This document shows, piece after piece, positions 20,827 to 29,737 of a stretch of 64,000 bases of DNA. The translations under genes were made by a program, and so were the position numbers. The stretch comes from Halomonas aestuarii (GTDB lineage: Bacteria > Pseudomonadota > Gammaproteobacteria > Pseudomonadales > Halomonadaceae), in contig NZ_CP018139.1 in NCBI RefSeq assembly GCF_001886615.1, forward strand, positions 2,232,001 to 2,296,000. The letters run 5' to 3'. Below the pieces are notes generated by a model that was not told the origin of the DNA, searched no databases, and was given only the letters and a program-made list of their open reading frames with translations. Positions within the stretch are counted from its first letter, which is position 1; the number at the start of each line of letters is the position of its first letter.

Positions 20827-22388
20827 GCGAACGGTCCGGCGCCCCGGCCCTCGCCAGGACTGCCGCGGTCTCCAGCGACATGCCGCCCTGGCCGCAGCGG
20901 ATCGGCTTCATCGCCGCGGTGTTCGGCATGTTCATGGCGATCCTGGATATCCAGATCGTCGCCAGCTCGCTCAACGAGATCCAGTCGGGGCTCTCGGCCA
21001 GCGAGGACGAGATCTCCTGGGTGCAGACGTCTTACCTGATCGCCGAGATCGTGATGATCCCGCTGTCGGGCCTCTTGATGCGCATCCTCTCGACCCGGGT
21101 GGCCTTCACCCTGTCCTGCGCCGGCTTCACCCTGGCGAGCCTCGGCTGCGCGCTGGCGACCTCCATCGAGCAGCTGATCGTGCTGCGGGCCATCCAGGGC
21201 TTCATGGGCGGGGCGATGATCCCGATTACCCAGGCGGTGAGCTTCTCGATCTTCCCGCGTCGGGCGATGGGCAGCGTGCAGGCGGTGATCGGCATGGTGG
21301 TGACCATGGCACCCTCGATCGGCCCCACGGTGGGCGGCTACGTCACCGAGGCGTTCAGCTGGCACTGGCTGTTCCTGGCCAACGTGATTCCCGGGGTGCT
21401 GGTGTGCTGGGCCGCCTGGACCTTCCTCGACATCGACAGGCCCAGGCATGAGCTGGTGCGCCACCTCGACCTGATCGGCCTGGTGCTGATCGCGGTGTTC
21501 CTCGGTTCGCTGGAATTCGTGCTCGAGGAGGGGCCCGGCGACGACTGGTTCGAAAGCGACCACATCATCCTCTTCAGCCTCACCTGCCTGGTGGCCGGGG
21601 TGTGGTTCTTCACCCGCACCCTGCGAAGCGATCATCCGATCGTCGACCTGCGCGCCTTCGCCAACCGAAACTTCGCGATCGGCGCCGGGATGGGCTTCGT
21701 CATCGGTATCGCCCTCTATGGGCTGGTCTATCTCATGCCGCTGTTCTTCGGCTATGTGCGCGGCTACTCGAGCCCGCAGATCGGCCAGGTGATGTTCGTC
21801 ACCGGGCTGACCATGTTCCTGTGCGCGCCGGTGGTGGGGCAGGTCTCCAATCGCCTCGACCTGCGGGTGTTGCTCTTCCTGGGACTGCTGCTGGTCGGCG
21901 TGGGCACCATGATGAACGCGAACCTCACCGTGGAGTCGGGCTTCTGGCAGTTCTGCCTGCCGCAGGTCGTGCGCGGCATGGGGCTGATCATGTGCATCAT
22001 CCCGGCTTCGCGCATTGCGCTTGGCACATTGCCGGCGGACGAGGTGGGCAACGCCAGCGGGCTCTTCAACGTGATGCGTAACCTGGGCGGCGCCATGGGG
22101 CTGGCGCTGCTCGACACGGTGCGCGACATCCGCGAGGACTTTCACTGGAACCAGCTCATTCCGGCCATCGATACGGGCCGCGAGGTGGTGGTGGCGGAGA
22201 TCGCCAGGTACGAGGCAATGCTCGCCGGCTCGGTGCCTGATGCCTATCACGCCGCCGTCGGCATGCTGGTGCAGCGGGTCTCCCAGCAGGCCCAGGTGCT
22301 GGCCTTCAACGACATCTTCACCTGGATGGGGCTCATCTACCTGGTCAGCGTGCCGCTGGTGTTCCTGCTGCGGCGGCTGTCGGCCTGA
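20823..22388 (+). CDS. EmrB-type MFS drug efflux transporter (DHA2 family)
   Basis: 521 aa inner-membrane proton antiporter of the 14-helix DHA2 family. Seen: the motif-A-like region in loop 2-3 (GLLMRILSTR), motif C-like GPTVGGYVTEAFSWHWLF, and about 14 hydrophobic segments ending in LVSVPLVFLLRRLSA. It is intact while its partner adaptor gene just upstream carries an in-frame stop and no start codon, so the tripartite pump is probably non-functional. Start GTG at 20823 overlaps the upstream frame by four bases. Substrate unknown; EmrB-like pumps export hydrophobic toxicants. Confidence 0.88.
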   Translation: MSERSGAPALARTAAVSSDMPPWPQRIGFIAAVFGMFMAILDIQIVASSLNEIQSGLSASEDEISWVQTSYLIAEIVMIPLSGLLMRILSTRVAFTLSCAGFTLASLGCALATSIEQLIVLRAIQGFMGGAMIPITQAVSFSIFPRRAMGSVQAVIGMVVTMAPSIGPTVGGYVTEAFSWHWLFLANVIPGVLVCWAAWTFLDIDRPRHELVRHLDLIGLVLIAVFLGSLEFVLEEGPGDDWFESDHIILFSLTCLVAGVWFFTRTLRSDHPIVDLRAFANRNFAIGAGMGFVIGIALYGLVYLMPLFFGYVRGYSSPQIGQVMFVTGLTMFLCAPVVGQVSNRLDLRVLLFLGLLLVGVGTMMNANLTVESGFWQFCLPQVVRGMGLIMCIIPASRIALGTLPADEVGNASGLFNVMRNLGGAMGLALLDTVRDIREDFHWNQLIPAIDTGREVVVAEIARYEAMLAGSVPDAYHAAVGMLVQRVSQQAQVLAFNDIFTWMGLIYLVSVPLVFLLRRLSA

Positions 22389-22424
22389 TTCGTCGACGTG
22401 TCAGATGACGCCTCGCATACCAAC

Positions 22425-22452
22425 GCGGCCCCTGCACACGCAGGGGCCGCGT
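22425..22452. terminator. Terminator between emrB-like and tmpB-like genes
   Basis: Perfect 12-bp arms CGCGGCCCCTGC / GCAGGGGCCGCG with ACAC loop lie between two converging genes, followed by TCGTT. T-tract is weak. Confidence 0.65.
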
Positions 22453-22499
22453 CGTTCAAGACCTGTCGGGATCAGGCGCCAGGGCGCCCTGTCAGCGCC

Positions 22500-23087
22500 T
22501 CACAGGTGGCGGGCGCTTTCGTCGCCGACGTAGGCCGGGTCGAAGGCCGGGCGGCTGAAGATGCGCCGCACCATGGGGGCGAAGTGCTCGAGCGGCCGGG
22601 TCGGGTAGTCCGGGTCGAAGGAGGCCTGATCCCAGCGCTCGCAGAAGTCGACGCAGCGCTGGTACCAGGGGTGATCCCGGTAGCGGTCGCGCTCCAGCGG
22701 ATCACCGCCGAAGTGGTGAATGTAGTAGTAGTTCTGGAACAGCCCGTGGTGCTCGATGATCCAGGTCACCTCGGCTCGCACGTAGGGGCGGATGATGGAC
22801 GCGGCGTACTGGGAGTGGTTGTGGGGCGCGAGATCATCACCGATGTCGTGGAGCAGCGCCGCCACGATCATCTCCTCGTCCTCGCCGTCGTCCTCGGCCC
22901 GGGTCGCGGACTGCAGCACATGCTCGAGCCGGGAGACCCGGTAGCCGGATAGGGTGTTCTCCAGTGCCCGGAGCGCCTCGAGGATGCGCTCGGGCAGCCC
23001 CTCGACGAAGCGCTCCTCGAGCTCCCCGAGCATCATGTACTCGTCCTTGGTGCCATCCTTCATCTGGGTGAAATTCACGGTATTCAT
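22500..23087 (-). CDS. tmpB: HD-domain oxygenase, TmpB/PhnZ-like
   Basis: 195 aa HD-domain protein. Candidate metal ligands are His56, His80-Asp81 (ALLHDIGDD), His91, His113/114 (WIIEHHGLFQ) and Asp153. The size and the pairing with an Fe/2OG dioxygenase match TmpB, a PhnZ-like mixed-valence di-iron oxygenase. TmpB cleaves the C-P bond of 1-hydroxy-2-(trimethylamino)ethylphosphonate to glycine betaine and phosphate. The substrate is an inference from this pairing. Its ATG overlaps the tmpA-like stop (ATGA), so the genes are translationally coupled. An ordinary HD phosphohydrolase is the alternative. Glycine betaine as product would fit a halophile. Confidence 0.72.
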   Translation of the reverse strand: MNTVNFTQMKDGTKDEYMMLGELEERFVEGLPERILEALRALENTLSGYRVSRLEHVLQSATRAEDDGEDEEMIVAALLHDIGDDLAPHNHSQYAASIIRPYVRAEVTWIIEHHGLFQNYYYIHHFGGDPLERDRYRDHPWYQRCVDFCERWDQASFDPDYPTRPLEHFAPMVRRIFSRPAFDPAYVGDESARHL

Positions 23088-24241
23088 GCGGCGGTCACGC
23101 TCTCGGTGGTCTCGGTGGCTTGATGGGGACGCGCCTGCTTGACGATCGCCCGGTAATGGCCGGTGGGGCCGTCGCGGTCGATGTAGCAGCCCTGCAGGTG
23201 GCGGAAGCCCTCGTTCGGGTCGTAGGCGGTGCGGCCGTGCAGCACCCGGTTGTTATCGAACATCATCAGCTCGCCATCGCCCAGGGGGAACTGGATCTCG
23301 TAGTCCGGATGGGCGAACAGCTCGCCGAGGCGGCGGCGGGCACGATGAAACGCCTTGGTGCTTTCCTCGTCCATCAGCGGCAGATAGTCCAGACGCGGAC
23401 TGTAGTGCACGCCGTCCATCTTGCCCATGGCGTCCAAGTGGATCATCGGCCGGCGCTCGATCAGCTCGACCCCGTCGTCGATGAAGCGGAAGCGCACCGG
23501 CACGGTGGCCAGCAGGCGATAGCCCTCCGGGTCCTCCTCGCGCAGCTGCTCAGCGACGGCGAGGCTGTCGACCAGCGTCGACAGGCCGCCGGTGGTCTCG
23601 TTGGTCAGGCAGTGCAGCAGCTGGATGCCGGGCACCGGGTCGCGATAGGGGTTGTCGGTGTGCGGCGCCAGGGGCACGCTGCGATAGGCCAGGTCGTTGG
23701 ACTCGGGGCGCGAGCAGACCTCGAAGTACTTGCCGAAGTTGGTCGAGCGCACGTGGCCGAAGGTCTCGCCTACCTCGACCAGGCGCGCGCCGTCGGTGGG
23801 CACGTTCTGCAGGATGATCACCCCGTGGCGCAGGTAGGTCTCGAGGGCCTCGCGGAAGGCGTCGTGATCCGAGAGCGCCTCCCAGTCCCGGGTGATGCAG
23901 GCGAAGTCGATGTCGCTGTTCCAGGGGCGCGGGGTGGGCAGGCCGTCCTCCTGGTCGAAGTCATCGGCGAAGTGGCGCAGGTCATAGCGCCCGGTGTGGC
24001 CGTCGCTGAAGGTCAGCCGGGCCCAGTGGCCGCCGAGATGCTCGGCCGCCACCAGGGCCAGGTCCGCGTCGAGCTGGTGCGGATTGAACAGCCGCTGCTG
24101 GGTGGGGCCGTCCAGGCTCTCCGGCTCCTGGCAGCGCTCGCGAAGCCACAGGGCCGGCAGCTCGGTGCGGGTGCCAGCGGCGTCTGTGGCGAAGACCTTG
24201 GCGGGGGATTCTTGGACGTGAAACATGGGGTCTGACATCAT
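23084..24241 (-). CDS. tmpA: Fe(II)/2-oxoglutarate dioxygenase, TmpA-like (gamma-butyrobetaine hydroxylase family)
   Basis: 385 aa, with an N-terminal GBBH-like domain (ALWLRERC...QQRLF) and a TauD-type jelly roll. Iron ligands are visible as HTD (His194, Asp196, in LAPHTDNPYR) and distal His335 (NNRVLHGRTAY), with a 2OG-binding Arg near 347. The N-terminal domain lacks the Cys-rich zinc cluster of classical gamma-butyrobetaine hydroxylase. Coupling to the HD gene points to TmpA, which hydroxylates 2-(trimethylamino)ethylphosphonate. Start ATG 24241 or 24238. A divergent LysR gene shares the promoter region. A carnitine-pathway dioxygenase is possible if the HD partner were ignored. Confidence 0.75.
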   Translation of the reverse strand: MMSDPMFHVQESPAKVFATDAAGTRTELPALWLRERCQEPESLDGPTQQRLFNPHQLDADLALVAAEHLGGHWARLTFSDGHTGRYDLRHFADDFDQEDGLPTPRPWNSDIDFACITRDWEALSDHDAFREALETYLRHGVIILQNVPTDGARLVEVGETFGHVRSTNFGKYFEVCSRPESNDLAYRSVPLAPHTDNPYRDPVPGIQLLHCLTNETTGGLSTLVDSLAVAEQLREEDPEGYRLLATVPVRFRFIDDGVELIERRPMIHLDAMGKMDGVHYSPRLDYLPLMDEESTKAFHRARRRLGELFAHPDYEIQFPLGDGELMMFDNNRVLHGRTAYDPNEGFRHLQGCYIDRDGPTGHYRAIVKQARPHQATETTESVTAA

Positions 24242-24311
24242 CTTGGCCCTGACGAAACGTGTGGGCCGGCATTCTACGCATCGGCCAGGCGCCAGGAAGG
24301 CGTGCCCATCT

Positions 24312-24324
24312 TATGCATCCCATA
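24312..24324. promoter_or_regulatory. LysR-type T-N11-A operator candidate
   Basis: TATGCATCCCATA is a TATG-N5-CATA dyad with the T-N11-A form, in the 93-base gap between the divergent tmpA-like and LysR genes. It sits 11 bases before the lysR start, fitting autoregulation. A second dyad (CCATA...TATGG, 24320-24338) overlaps it. Confidence 0.5.
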
Positions 24325-24334
24325 GAGTTGCCTT

Positions 24335-25267
24335 ATGGCCGACAACGACGACGCACAGCCCAGCCTCAAGGCGCTCACCGCGTTTGAAACCACCCTGCGG
24401 CTGGGCTCGCTGACCGCGGCGGCCAAGGCCCTCGGCGCCACCCAGCCGGCGATCTCCCAGCGCATTCGCGGGCTCGAGGGGCAGGTGGGGCTGGTGCTCT
24501 TCGAGCGCAGCGGCGCCGGTCTCACGCCCACCCGGGAGGCGCTGCGCTACTACGACGAGATCGCCCCGGCGCTCAACCGCATCGACAACGCCACCCGTGC
24601 GCTCAGAGCCCGGGCGCGCTCGACCCGTCCCCGGGTGCTGATCGCCGCCAACTTCGGTTTCGCCCATCTGTGGCTGCTGCCGAGGCTCTCCCGGCTCGAG
24701 TCGGCCTTCCCGCAGGTGGATATCGAGGTGCTGGCGGTCGACCGGGACGACCAGGACCATCGCGCCGATATTGCCATCCACTGTGACCGCGAGAGCGAGC
24801 CCGGGGATCTCTTCACCCCCGAGGAGGTGTTTCCGGTCTGCAGTCCCGCCTTCGCCGCCGAGCATGGGCTCGAGGCGGGGGACGCCCCGGCCCGTTGGAT
24901 GGAGCTTTCGCTGCTGCACATGGATGAGCGCAACTCGCGCTGGATCGACTGGCGGGAGTGGTGTGCCCTGGCGGGGGTGCCCTTCGAGGAGCGGGGGGCC
25001 GTGTTCCGCTACAACAACTACCCGCTTTTGATCAACGCCGCCCAGGCCGGCAAGGGCATTGCGCTTGGCTGGGACCTCCTGGTCGAGGAGGCACTCAAGG
25101 ACGGCAGCCTGATCCCCCTGGCGCCGCCGATCCGCCGCGAGAGCCACGGCTATATCCTGCGCACCCGCTACGCTCACAGCGCCCTGATCGGCGAGATCAT
25201 CCGCTGGGTGACCTCGGAGATCGAGCGCCGCGAGCCGTCATCGGCGACGAGCCCGCGCAAGGGGTGA
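24335..25267 (+). CDS. LysR-family regulator of the tmpAB-like genes
   Basis: 310 aa LysR regulator of the GcvA-like type. The N-terminal HTH is clear (LKALTAFETTLRLGSLTAAAKALGATQPAISQRI, quoted in part: LGATQPAISQRIRGLE), followed by a substrate-binding domain (VLIAANFGFAHLWLLPRL; FRYNNYPLLINAAQAGKGIA). It is divergent from the tmpAB-like pair with a T-N11-A site between them, so it most likely controls them and responds to a related effector. The ATG at 24335 gives the standard N-terminus. phoX follows in the same direction but has its own Pho box. Confidence 0.85.
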   Translation: MADNDDAQPSLKALTAFETTLRLGSLTAAAKALGATQPAISQRIRGLEGQVGLVLFERSGAGLTPTREALRYYDEIAPALNRIDNATRALRARARSTRPRVLIAANFGFAHLWLLPRLSRLESAFPQVDIEVLAVDRDDQDHRADIAIHCDRESEPGDLFTPEEVFPVCSPAFAAEHGLEAGDAPARWMELSLLHMDERNSRWIDWREWCALAGVPFEERGAVFRYNNYPLLINAAQAGKGIALGWDLLVEEALKDGSLIPLAPPIRRESHGYILRTRYAHSALIGEIIRWVTSEIERREPSSATSPRKG

Positions 25268-25334
25268 GGCTTTATCAGCCGCGAGTCCCGCGTCCCTGCC
25301 CCCGTCACGACGTTGCCATCCGACGGACATGCCA

Positions 25335-25352
25335 CTGTCAGCGATCCGTCAT
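25335..25352 (+). promoter_or_regulatory. Pho box (PhoB binding site) upstream of phoX
   Basis: CTGTCAG-CGAT-CCGTCAT matches the PhoB consensus of two CTGTCAT heptamers spaced by four bases, 6/7 in each half. A weaker third repeat (CGGACAT, 25324-25330) keeps the 11-base periodicity. It lies 110 bases upstream of the phoX start. Confidence 0.65.
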
Positions 25353-25462
25353 CTCAACGAGGGATCATTCCCCGTGCCGATCACCGGCGTCGGCCTTCGC
25401 TGCGAGGCGAGGGCGGCGTCGCTCGACGTGACTCGACCCATTTGATGACCAAGGACGCTCCA

Positions 25463-27367
25463 ATGACCCAATCTGTCGACACGAACCGCCGCCGTCTCCT
25501 CGGCTTCATGGCGGGCGCCCCTCTGCTGCCCCTCGCCGGTGGTCTTGCCAGTCTGGGCGCCAGCGGTTCCGCCTTGGCCGCGAGCCAGGCCACGCTGGCG
25601 TCGGTCAACTTCCTGCCCATGCCGGCGCCCTCCCTGAGCCATCCGGCTGCCATGGCGACCACCACCATCGGCTCGGCCATGCAGCTGAAGATGAGCGACG
25701 GCACCAGCCGTCAGGTCAAGCTGGCCTACCATCCCTTCTTCATCACCGGCGATCGCTTGCCTGACGGCCAGGGCGGTTCCCTGGTCGCCGGCGGCTACTA
25801 CGATATCGATAACCAACCGATTCGCGACCCCTCGGCCGACAACCGCCAGTTCTTCTCCGACTGCCCGGACGGCACCAGCCTGCTGACGGTCGAGAATGCG
25901 CAGGTCGACGGTGTCTACGGCAACCCGGTGTTCGCCGTCGTGCAGTTCGAGTACACCAGCCGCAACGGCGCCGATGAGGCGATGTATGGACAGCTGCCGT
26001 CGCCGATCGCGGTGCTGACCCTTGACCAGAACCCGGAAACCGGCGAGCTGACACTGGTCAAGTACCACAATGTCGATACCTCGGCGGTCGACGGCCTGTG
26101 GATCACCTGTGGTGCCAGCCTGTCACCCTGGGGCACCCACCTTTCCAGCGAGGAGTACGAGCCGGACGCCTCTGCGCCCGACGATACCTTCAGGAGCTTC
26201 TGCACCCACCTGTTCGGCGACGAGAGTCGCGGCAACCCCTACCACTATGGCCACCTGCCGGAAGTGACGGTCAACCCCGACGGCAGCGGCACCATCGCCA
26301 AGCACTACAACCTGGGCCGCATCTCCCACGAGCTGATTCAGGTCATGCCGGACGAGCGCACCGTGCTGATGGGCGATGACGCCACCAACGGTGGCCTGTT
26401 CATGTTCGTCGCCGACAGGCCGCGGGACCTGTCATCCGGCACCCTGTACGTGGGCAAGTGGACCCAGGTCTCGGGCGAGGGCCCCGGCGCCGGCGACATC
26501 GGCTGGATCTGCCTGGGCCACGCCAGCAGTGCCGAGATCAAGACGATGATCGACGACGGCATCCAGGCGGCGGACATCATGGACATCCGCACCGAGGATC
26601 CCGAGGACGACGGCTTCACCCGCATCCCCTTCAGCGGCAGGGTCAACTGGGTCAAGCTGAAGCCGGGCATGGAAAAGGCCGCCGCCTTCCTCGAGACGCA
26701 TCGCTACGCGGCCCTGGTGGGTGGCTCGATGGGCTTTACCAAGATGGAGGGCACGACGGTCAATGCCGCCGACAAGAAGGCCTATTCGGCCATGTCCTAC
26801 ATCTACAAGACGATGACCGACGGCAGCAACGAGATCCATGTCGAGGGCCCGACCGCCGGCGCGGTCTATGAGCACACCCTGCGCGGCGGTCAGCACGACA
26901 GCGACGGCCAGCCCATCGACAGCGAGTGGGTGTCGGTGCACATGGCGGCGCCGCCCAACCTTTTCGGCGAGGACCTGGCCGAGCCCGACGCCCTGGGCAA
27001 CACGGCGCATGCCGAGCGCATCGCCAACCCCGACAACATCAAGTTCTCCGAGGCGCTGCGCACGCTGTTCATCGGCGAGGACAGCGGCAACCACGTCAAC
27101 AACTTCCTGTGGGCCTACCACGTCGACAGCGGTGAGCTGACGCGCCTGCTGTCCTGTCCTGCCGGCGCCGAGTCCACCGGGTTGCAGGCCGTCGATGCGA
27201 TCAATGGATGGACCTACATCATGAGCAACTTCCAGCACCCGGGTGACTGGGCAAGCCCCCTGCACGACAAGGTCCGGGAGACCCTGGATCCCTACGTGCG
27301 CGCCAATTACAAGGACCGCCATGGCGCAGCGGTGGGCTACATCACCGGCATGCCGAAGCTCGGCTGA
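25463..27367 (+). CDS. phoX: Tat-exported alkaline phosphatase, PhoX family
   Basis: 634 aa PhoX (DUF839) phosphatase, a Ca/Fe-dependent periplasmic or surface enzyme that releases phosphate from organophosphates. It has a twin-arginine signal (NRRRLLGFMAGAPLLPLAGG) ending near ALAASQA. PhoX-like segments are seen: VENAQVDGVYGNP, CGASLSPWGTHLSSEEYEP, GRISHELIQVMPDERTVLMG, and GEDSGNHVNNFLWAY near the C-terminus. The ATG at 25463 follows AAGGA; an ATG at 25445 is also in frame. The Pho box upstream predicts induction under phosphate starvation, consistent with the adjacent phosphonate genes. Confidence 0.88.
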   Translation: MTQSVDTNRRRLLGFMAGAPLLPLAGGLASLGASGSALAASQATLASVNFLPMPAPSLSHPAAMATTTIGSAMQLKMSDGTSRQVKLAYHPFFITGDRLPDGQGGSLVAGGYYDIDNQPIRDPSADNRQFFSDCPDGTSLLTVENAQVDGVYGNPVFAVVQFEYTSRNGADEAMYGQLPSPIAVLTLDQNPETGELTLVKYHNVDTSAVDGLWITCGASLSPWGTHLSSEEYEPDASAPDDTFRSFCTHLFGDESRGNPYHYGHLPEVTVNPDGSGTIAKHYNLGRISHELIQVMPDERTVLMGDDATNGGLFMFVADRPRDLSSGTLYVGKWTQVSGEGPGAGDIGWICLGHASSAEIKTMIDDGIQAADIMDIRTEDPEDDGFTRIPFSGRVNWVKLKPGMEKAAAFLETHRYAALVGGSMGFTKMEGTTVNAADKKAYSAMSYIYKTMTDGSNEIHVEGPTAGAVYEHTLRGGQHDSDGQPIDSEWVSVHMAAPPNLFGEDLAEPDALGNTAHAERIANPDNIKFSEALRTLFIGEDSGNHVNNFLWAYHVDSGELTRLLSCPAGAESTGLQAVDAINGWTYIMSNFQHPGDWASPLHDKVRETLDPYVRANYKDRHGAAVGYITGMPKLG

Positions 27368-27375
27368 CCCGCGCA

Positions 27376-27415
27376 GCAGCGTGCATGGCGCATGCCCTTG
27401 CGCCATGCACGCTGC
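27376..27415 (+). terminator. Long hairpin after phoX
   Basis: Perfect 17-bp arms (GCAGCGTGCATGGCGCA and complement) with a six-base loop begin nine bases after the phoX stop. No T-tract follows, so it may act as an mRNA 3' stabiliser as much as a terminator. Confidence 0.6.
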
Positions 27416-27544
27416 CCGACCGCTCCCCCCGACGACGCCGGCGGGGTTCTGGCCGAGCGTCATCCACGCGCCCGGCCGTGCCTCGACGGCGAGCCCGCCT
27501 GAGTCATCAGGACGGGCCGAGGGTGCTTCCGCATGCCTGGCCCG

Positions 27545-29593
27545 TTATCGGTTCGTCTGGCCCGTGATCAGCTCGCGGATCAGCCGCCGCCCCGGGTGCA
27601 GGTGGTCGACCAGCGCCCCCTCCAGGGGCATCGGCTCGTCGCAGATCCGTGAGGCGATCACCTCGGCGCACAGGGGCGCGCTGGCAAGCCCGCGGGAACC
27701 ATGGGCGGCGCTGATCCACAGGCCCGGATGATGGGCACCGGGCGTGTCGGGGATGCGCCTGGCGTCCTTGGCGAGGCTCGCATAGGCGTCGCGCCAGTGC
27801 GGGGTGTCCGGCACCGGACCCGCGTAGGGGGTCTTGTCCGGGCTCGCCGCGCGGATCGCCACCCGGCCGTCGAGATGTTCGGGGGTCAAGTCGACGCCGG
27901 CCTCCCTGAGTGCGGCGGTGAAGTTCGGCAGGCTCGCCTCCAGTTCTGCGAGGTTCGCCGCATGATCGGCCTCGCGCAGCGTCGTGTCGGTGTCATGGGG
28001 CGCGAAGGTGGCGCCGAAGCACAGCACGCCATCCACCGCCGGGGGCACATAACCGCCGGCGCAGACCACCCGCGACAGCGCCGGCACCTCGGCGCCCCGG
28101 GGCAGCCCGACGGCACTGACCTGACCACGGATCGGCTGCAGCGGCAGCGCCTCGGTCTGGGCGAAGCGGTTGGCGAGGGCGGCCGTGGCCACCACCACCT
28201 GATCGGCGGCGAGGGTCTCGCCGTCCCCCAGCGACAGCGTCCAGCCTTCCCCCTGGTGCGCAGGGCGAGCGGTGGGCGTCAGCTCGGTGACCTCTCCGCG
28301 GTGCAGGGTGATGCCCGGCGTCGCGGCGAGGCGCTCGCAGAGCAGGTCGGGCCTCACCCAGCCTGCGCCCGGGTAGTCGAGCCCCGTCGATTCGATCGCC
28401 ACCCCGGCACGGGCGGACGCCTCCCCGGCGTCCACGCCCGTCACCACGCTCTCCGGCAGGGGATGATGGGCCAGGAACCGGGCCTGGCGCCGGGCCTCCC
28501 TTTCACCGGTCGCCAGCTGCAGCACGCCGCAGTCGTCCCAGAGCGTGCGCTCGGGGTCCAGCAACGCCAGCCAGCGCCGGCTGTATAGGAGCCCGGCCAG
28601 GTACACCCGGCTCTGGGCATTGGTCTCGGCGGCGAGCTTCACATAGAGCGCGCCCTGACGGTTACCGGAGCCGCCGGCGCCGGGGGTCTCCCGCTCGACC
28701 AGGGTCACCGCGACGCCGCGCCGGGCCAGCGCCGCGGCGGTGGTCGTGCCGGCGAGGCCTGCCCCGATCACGACCACATGGCGGGCCGGCCGGGGGGCGG
28801 GGGGCATGAACCAGGGCGTGGCGGTGCGACGAGGGTCCGCCGGAGACTCGGCGATCTCGCCGGCCAGCATCTCGCGCTTGCGGCCGAAGCCCGGGACCTT
28901 GCGCCAGGCGAAGCCGGCCGCCGCGAGGCCGCGCTTGACCGTCCCGGCACAGGTGAAGGTGGCCAGGGTGGCGCCGGGGCGCGAGCGGGTGGCCATGGCG
29001 GCGAAGAGCTCGGGGCGCCACATCTCCGGATTCTTCGAGGGGGCGAAGCCGTCGAGGAACCAGGCGTCGACCCGGCCATCGAGGCGCTCGAGCCGTTCGG
29101 TGGTGTCCCCGAAGTGCAGGTCCAGGGTGACCCGGTCATCGAGCCACAGCCGATGCACGCCGGCCACCGGCTCGGGCCACTGGGCGACCAGGCGGGCGGC
29201 CCGGTCGGCGAGGTCCGGCCAGGCGGCCAGCGCCCGGGCGAGATCGTCCCGCGCCAGGGGGAACTTCTCGGTGGAGACCAGGTGAAGCCGGGCGTGCGGC
29301 GAGGCATGGGCATCGAAGCAGGCCCAGGCGCAGAGCATGTTGAGCCCGGTGCCGAAGCCGGTCTCGCCGATCACGAAGGGGCGCGGGCCCTGCCAGGCGG
29401 CGAACCGCTCGGGCAGCCGGTTGGCGTCGATGAAGACATGCTCGGTCTCGGCGCGGCCGTCATGGCGCGAGAAATAGACGTCATCGAAGGCCCGGGAGTG
29501 GGGGGCCTCCTCGCCGCCCTCGTCCCGGCGCCAGTCCAGGCGGGCGGTCTGAAGGCCGGCCAGCGGGGGCAGGGCGTCGGGGGCAGCGGTCAC
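27545..29593 (-). CDS. mnmC: Bifunctional tRNA mnm5s2U biosynthesis protein MnmC
   Basis: Bifunctional enzyme completing 5-methylaminomethyl-2-thiouridine in tRNA wobble positions. 682 aa: an N-terminal MnmC2 methyltransferase domain (FGDVYFS-like DDVYFSRHDG; GETGFGTGLNML SAM site; DAWFLDGFAPSKNPEMW) and a C-terminal FAD-dependent oxidase with HVVVIGAGLAGTTTAAALA and a C-terminal GSRGLASAPL. The GTG at 29593 preceded by GGAG gives E. coli-like length (668 aa); longer upstream frames include non-conserved sequence. It is transcribed away from phoX, with about 130 bases of unremarkable DNA after the phoX hairpin. Confidence 0.95.
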   Translation of the reverse strand: MTAAPDALPPLAGLQTARLDWRRDEGGEEAPHSRAFDDVYFSRHDGRAETEHVFIDANRLPERFAAWQGPRPFVIGETGFGTGLNMLCAWACFDAHASPHARLHLVSTEKFPLARDDLARALAAWPDLADRAARLVAQWPEPVAGVHRLWLDDRVTLDLHFGDTTERLERLDGRVDAWFLDGFAPSKNPEMWRPELFAAMATRSRPGATLATFTCAGTVKRGLAAAGFAWRKVPGFGRKREMLAGEIAESPADPRRTATPWFMPPAPRPARHVVVIGAGLAGTTTAAALARRGVAVTLVERETPGAGGSGNRQGALYVKLAAETNAQSRVYLAGLLYSRRWLALLDPERTLWDDCGVLQLATGEREARRQARFLAHHPLPESVVTGVDAGEASARAGVAIESTGLDYPGAGWVRPDLLCERLAATPGITLHRGEVTELTPTARPAHQGEGWTLSLGDGETLAADQVVVATAALANRFAQTEALPLQPIRGQVSAVGLPRGAEVPALSRVVCAGGYVPPAVDGVLCFGATFAPHDTDTTLREADHAANLAELEASLPNFTAALREAGVDLTPEHLDGRVAIRAASPDKTPYAGPVPDTPHWRDAYASLAKDARRIPDTPGAHHPGLWISAAHGSRGLASAPLCAEVIASRICDEPMPLEGALVDHLHPGRRLIRELITGQTNR

Positions 29594-29700
29594 GGCAGGG
29601 CTCCGGTCATTCCGGTCGAGGGTGGTCAAGGTTTGATCGATCGTGCCGCAGCGGCTCGCCGGCAGGGCTGGCGGAAGGCGTCCGCGGCGTTTCAACAGAC

Positions 29701-29737
29701 TTGTCCACAGCAGCTGTGGGAAAACGGCTGTGGACAG
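29701..29737. repeat. Cluster of DnaA-box-like nonamers with 10-bp inverted repeat
   Basis: TTGTCCACA (29701) and reverse-strand nonamers at 29715 (TTTCCCACA) and 29729 (CTGTCCACA) resemble the DnaA box TTATCCACA (8/9, 7/9, 7/9). The outer pair forms a perfect 10-bp inverted repeat TGTCCACAGC / GCTGTGGACA. It lies in the gap between yciI and mnmC. It may be a DnaA-binding site or simply a transcription-termination hairpin. Confidence 0.4.
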
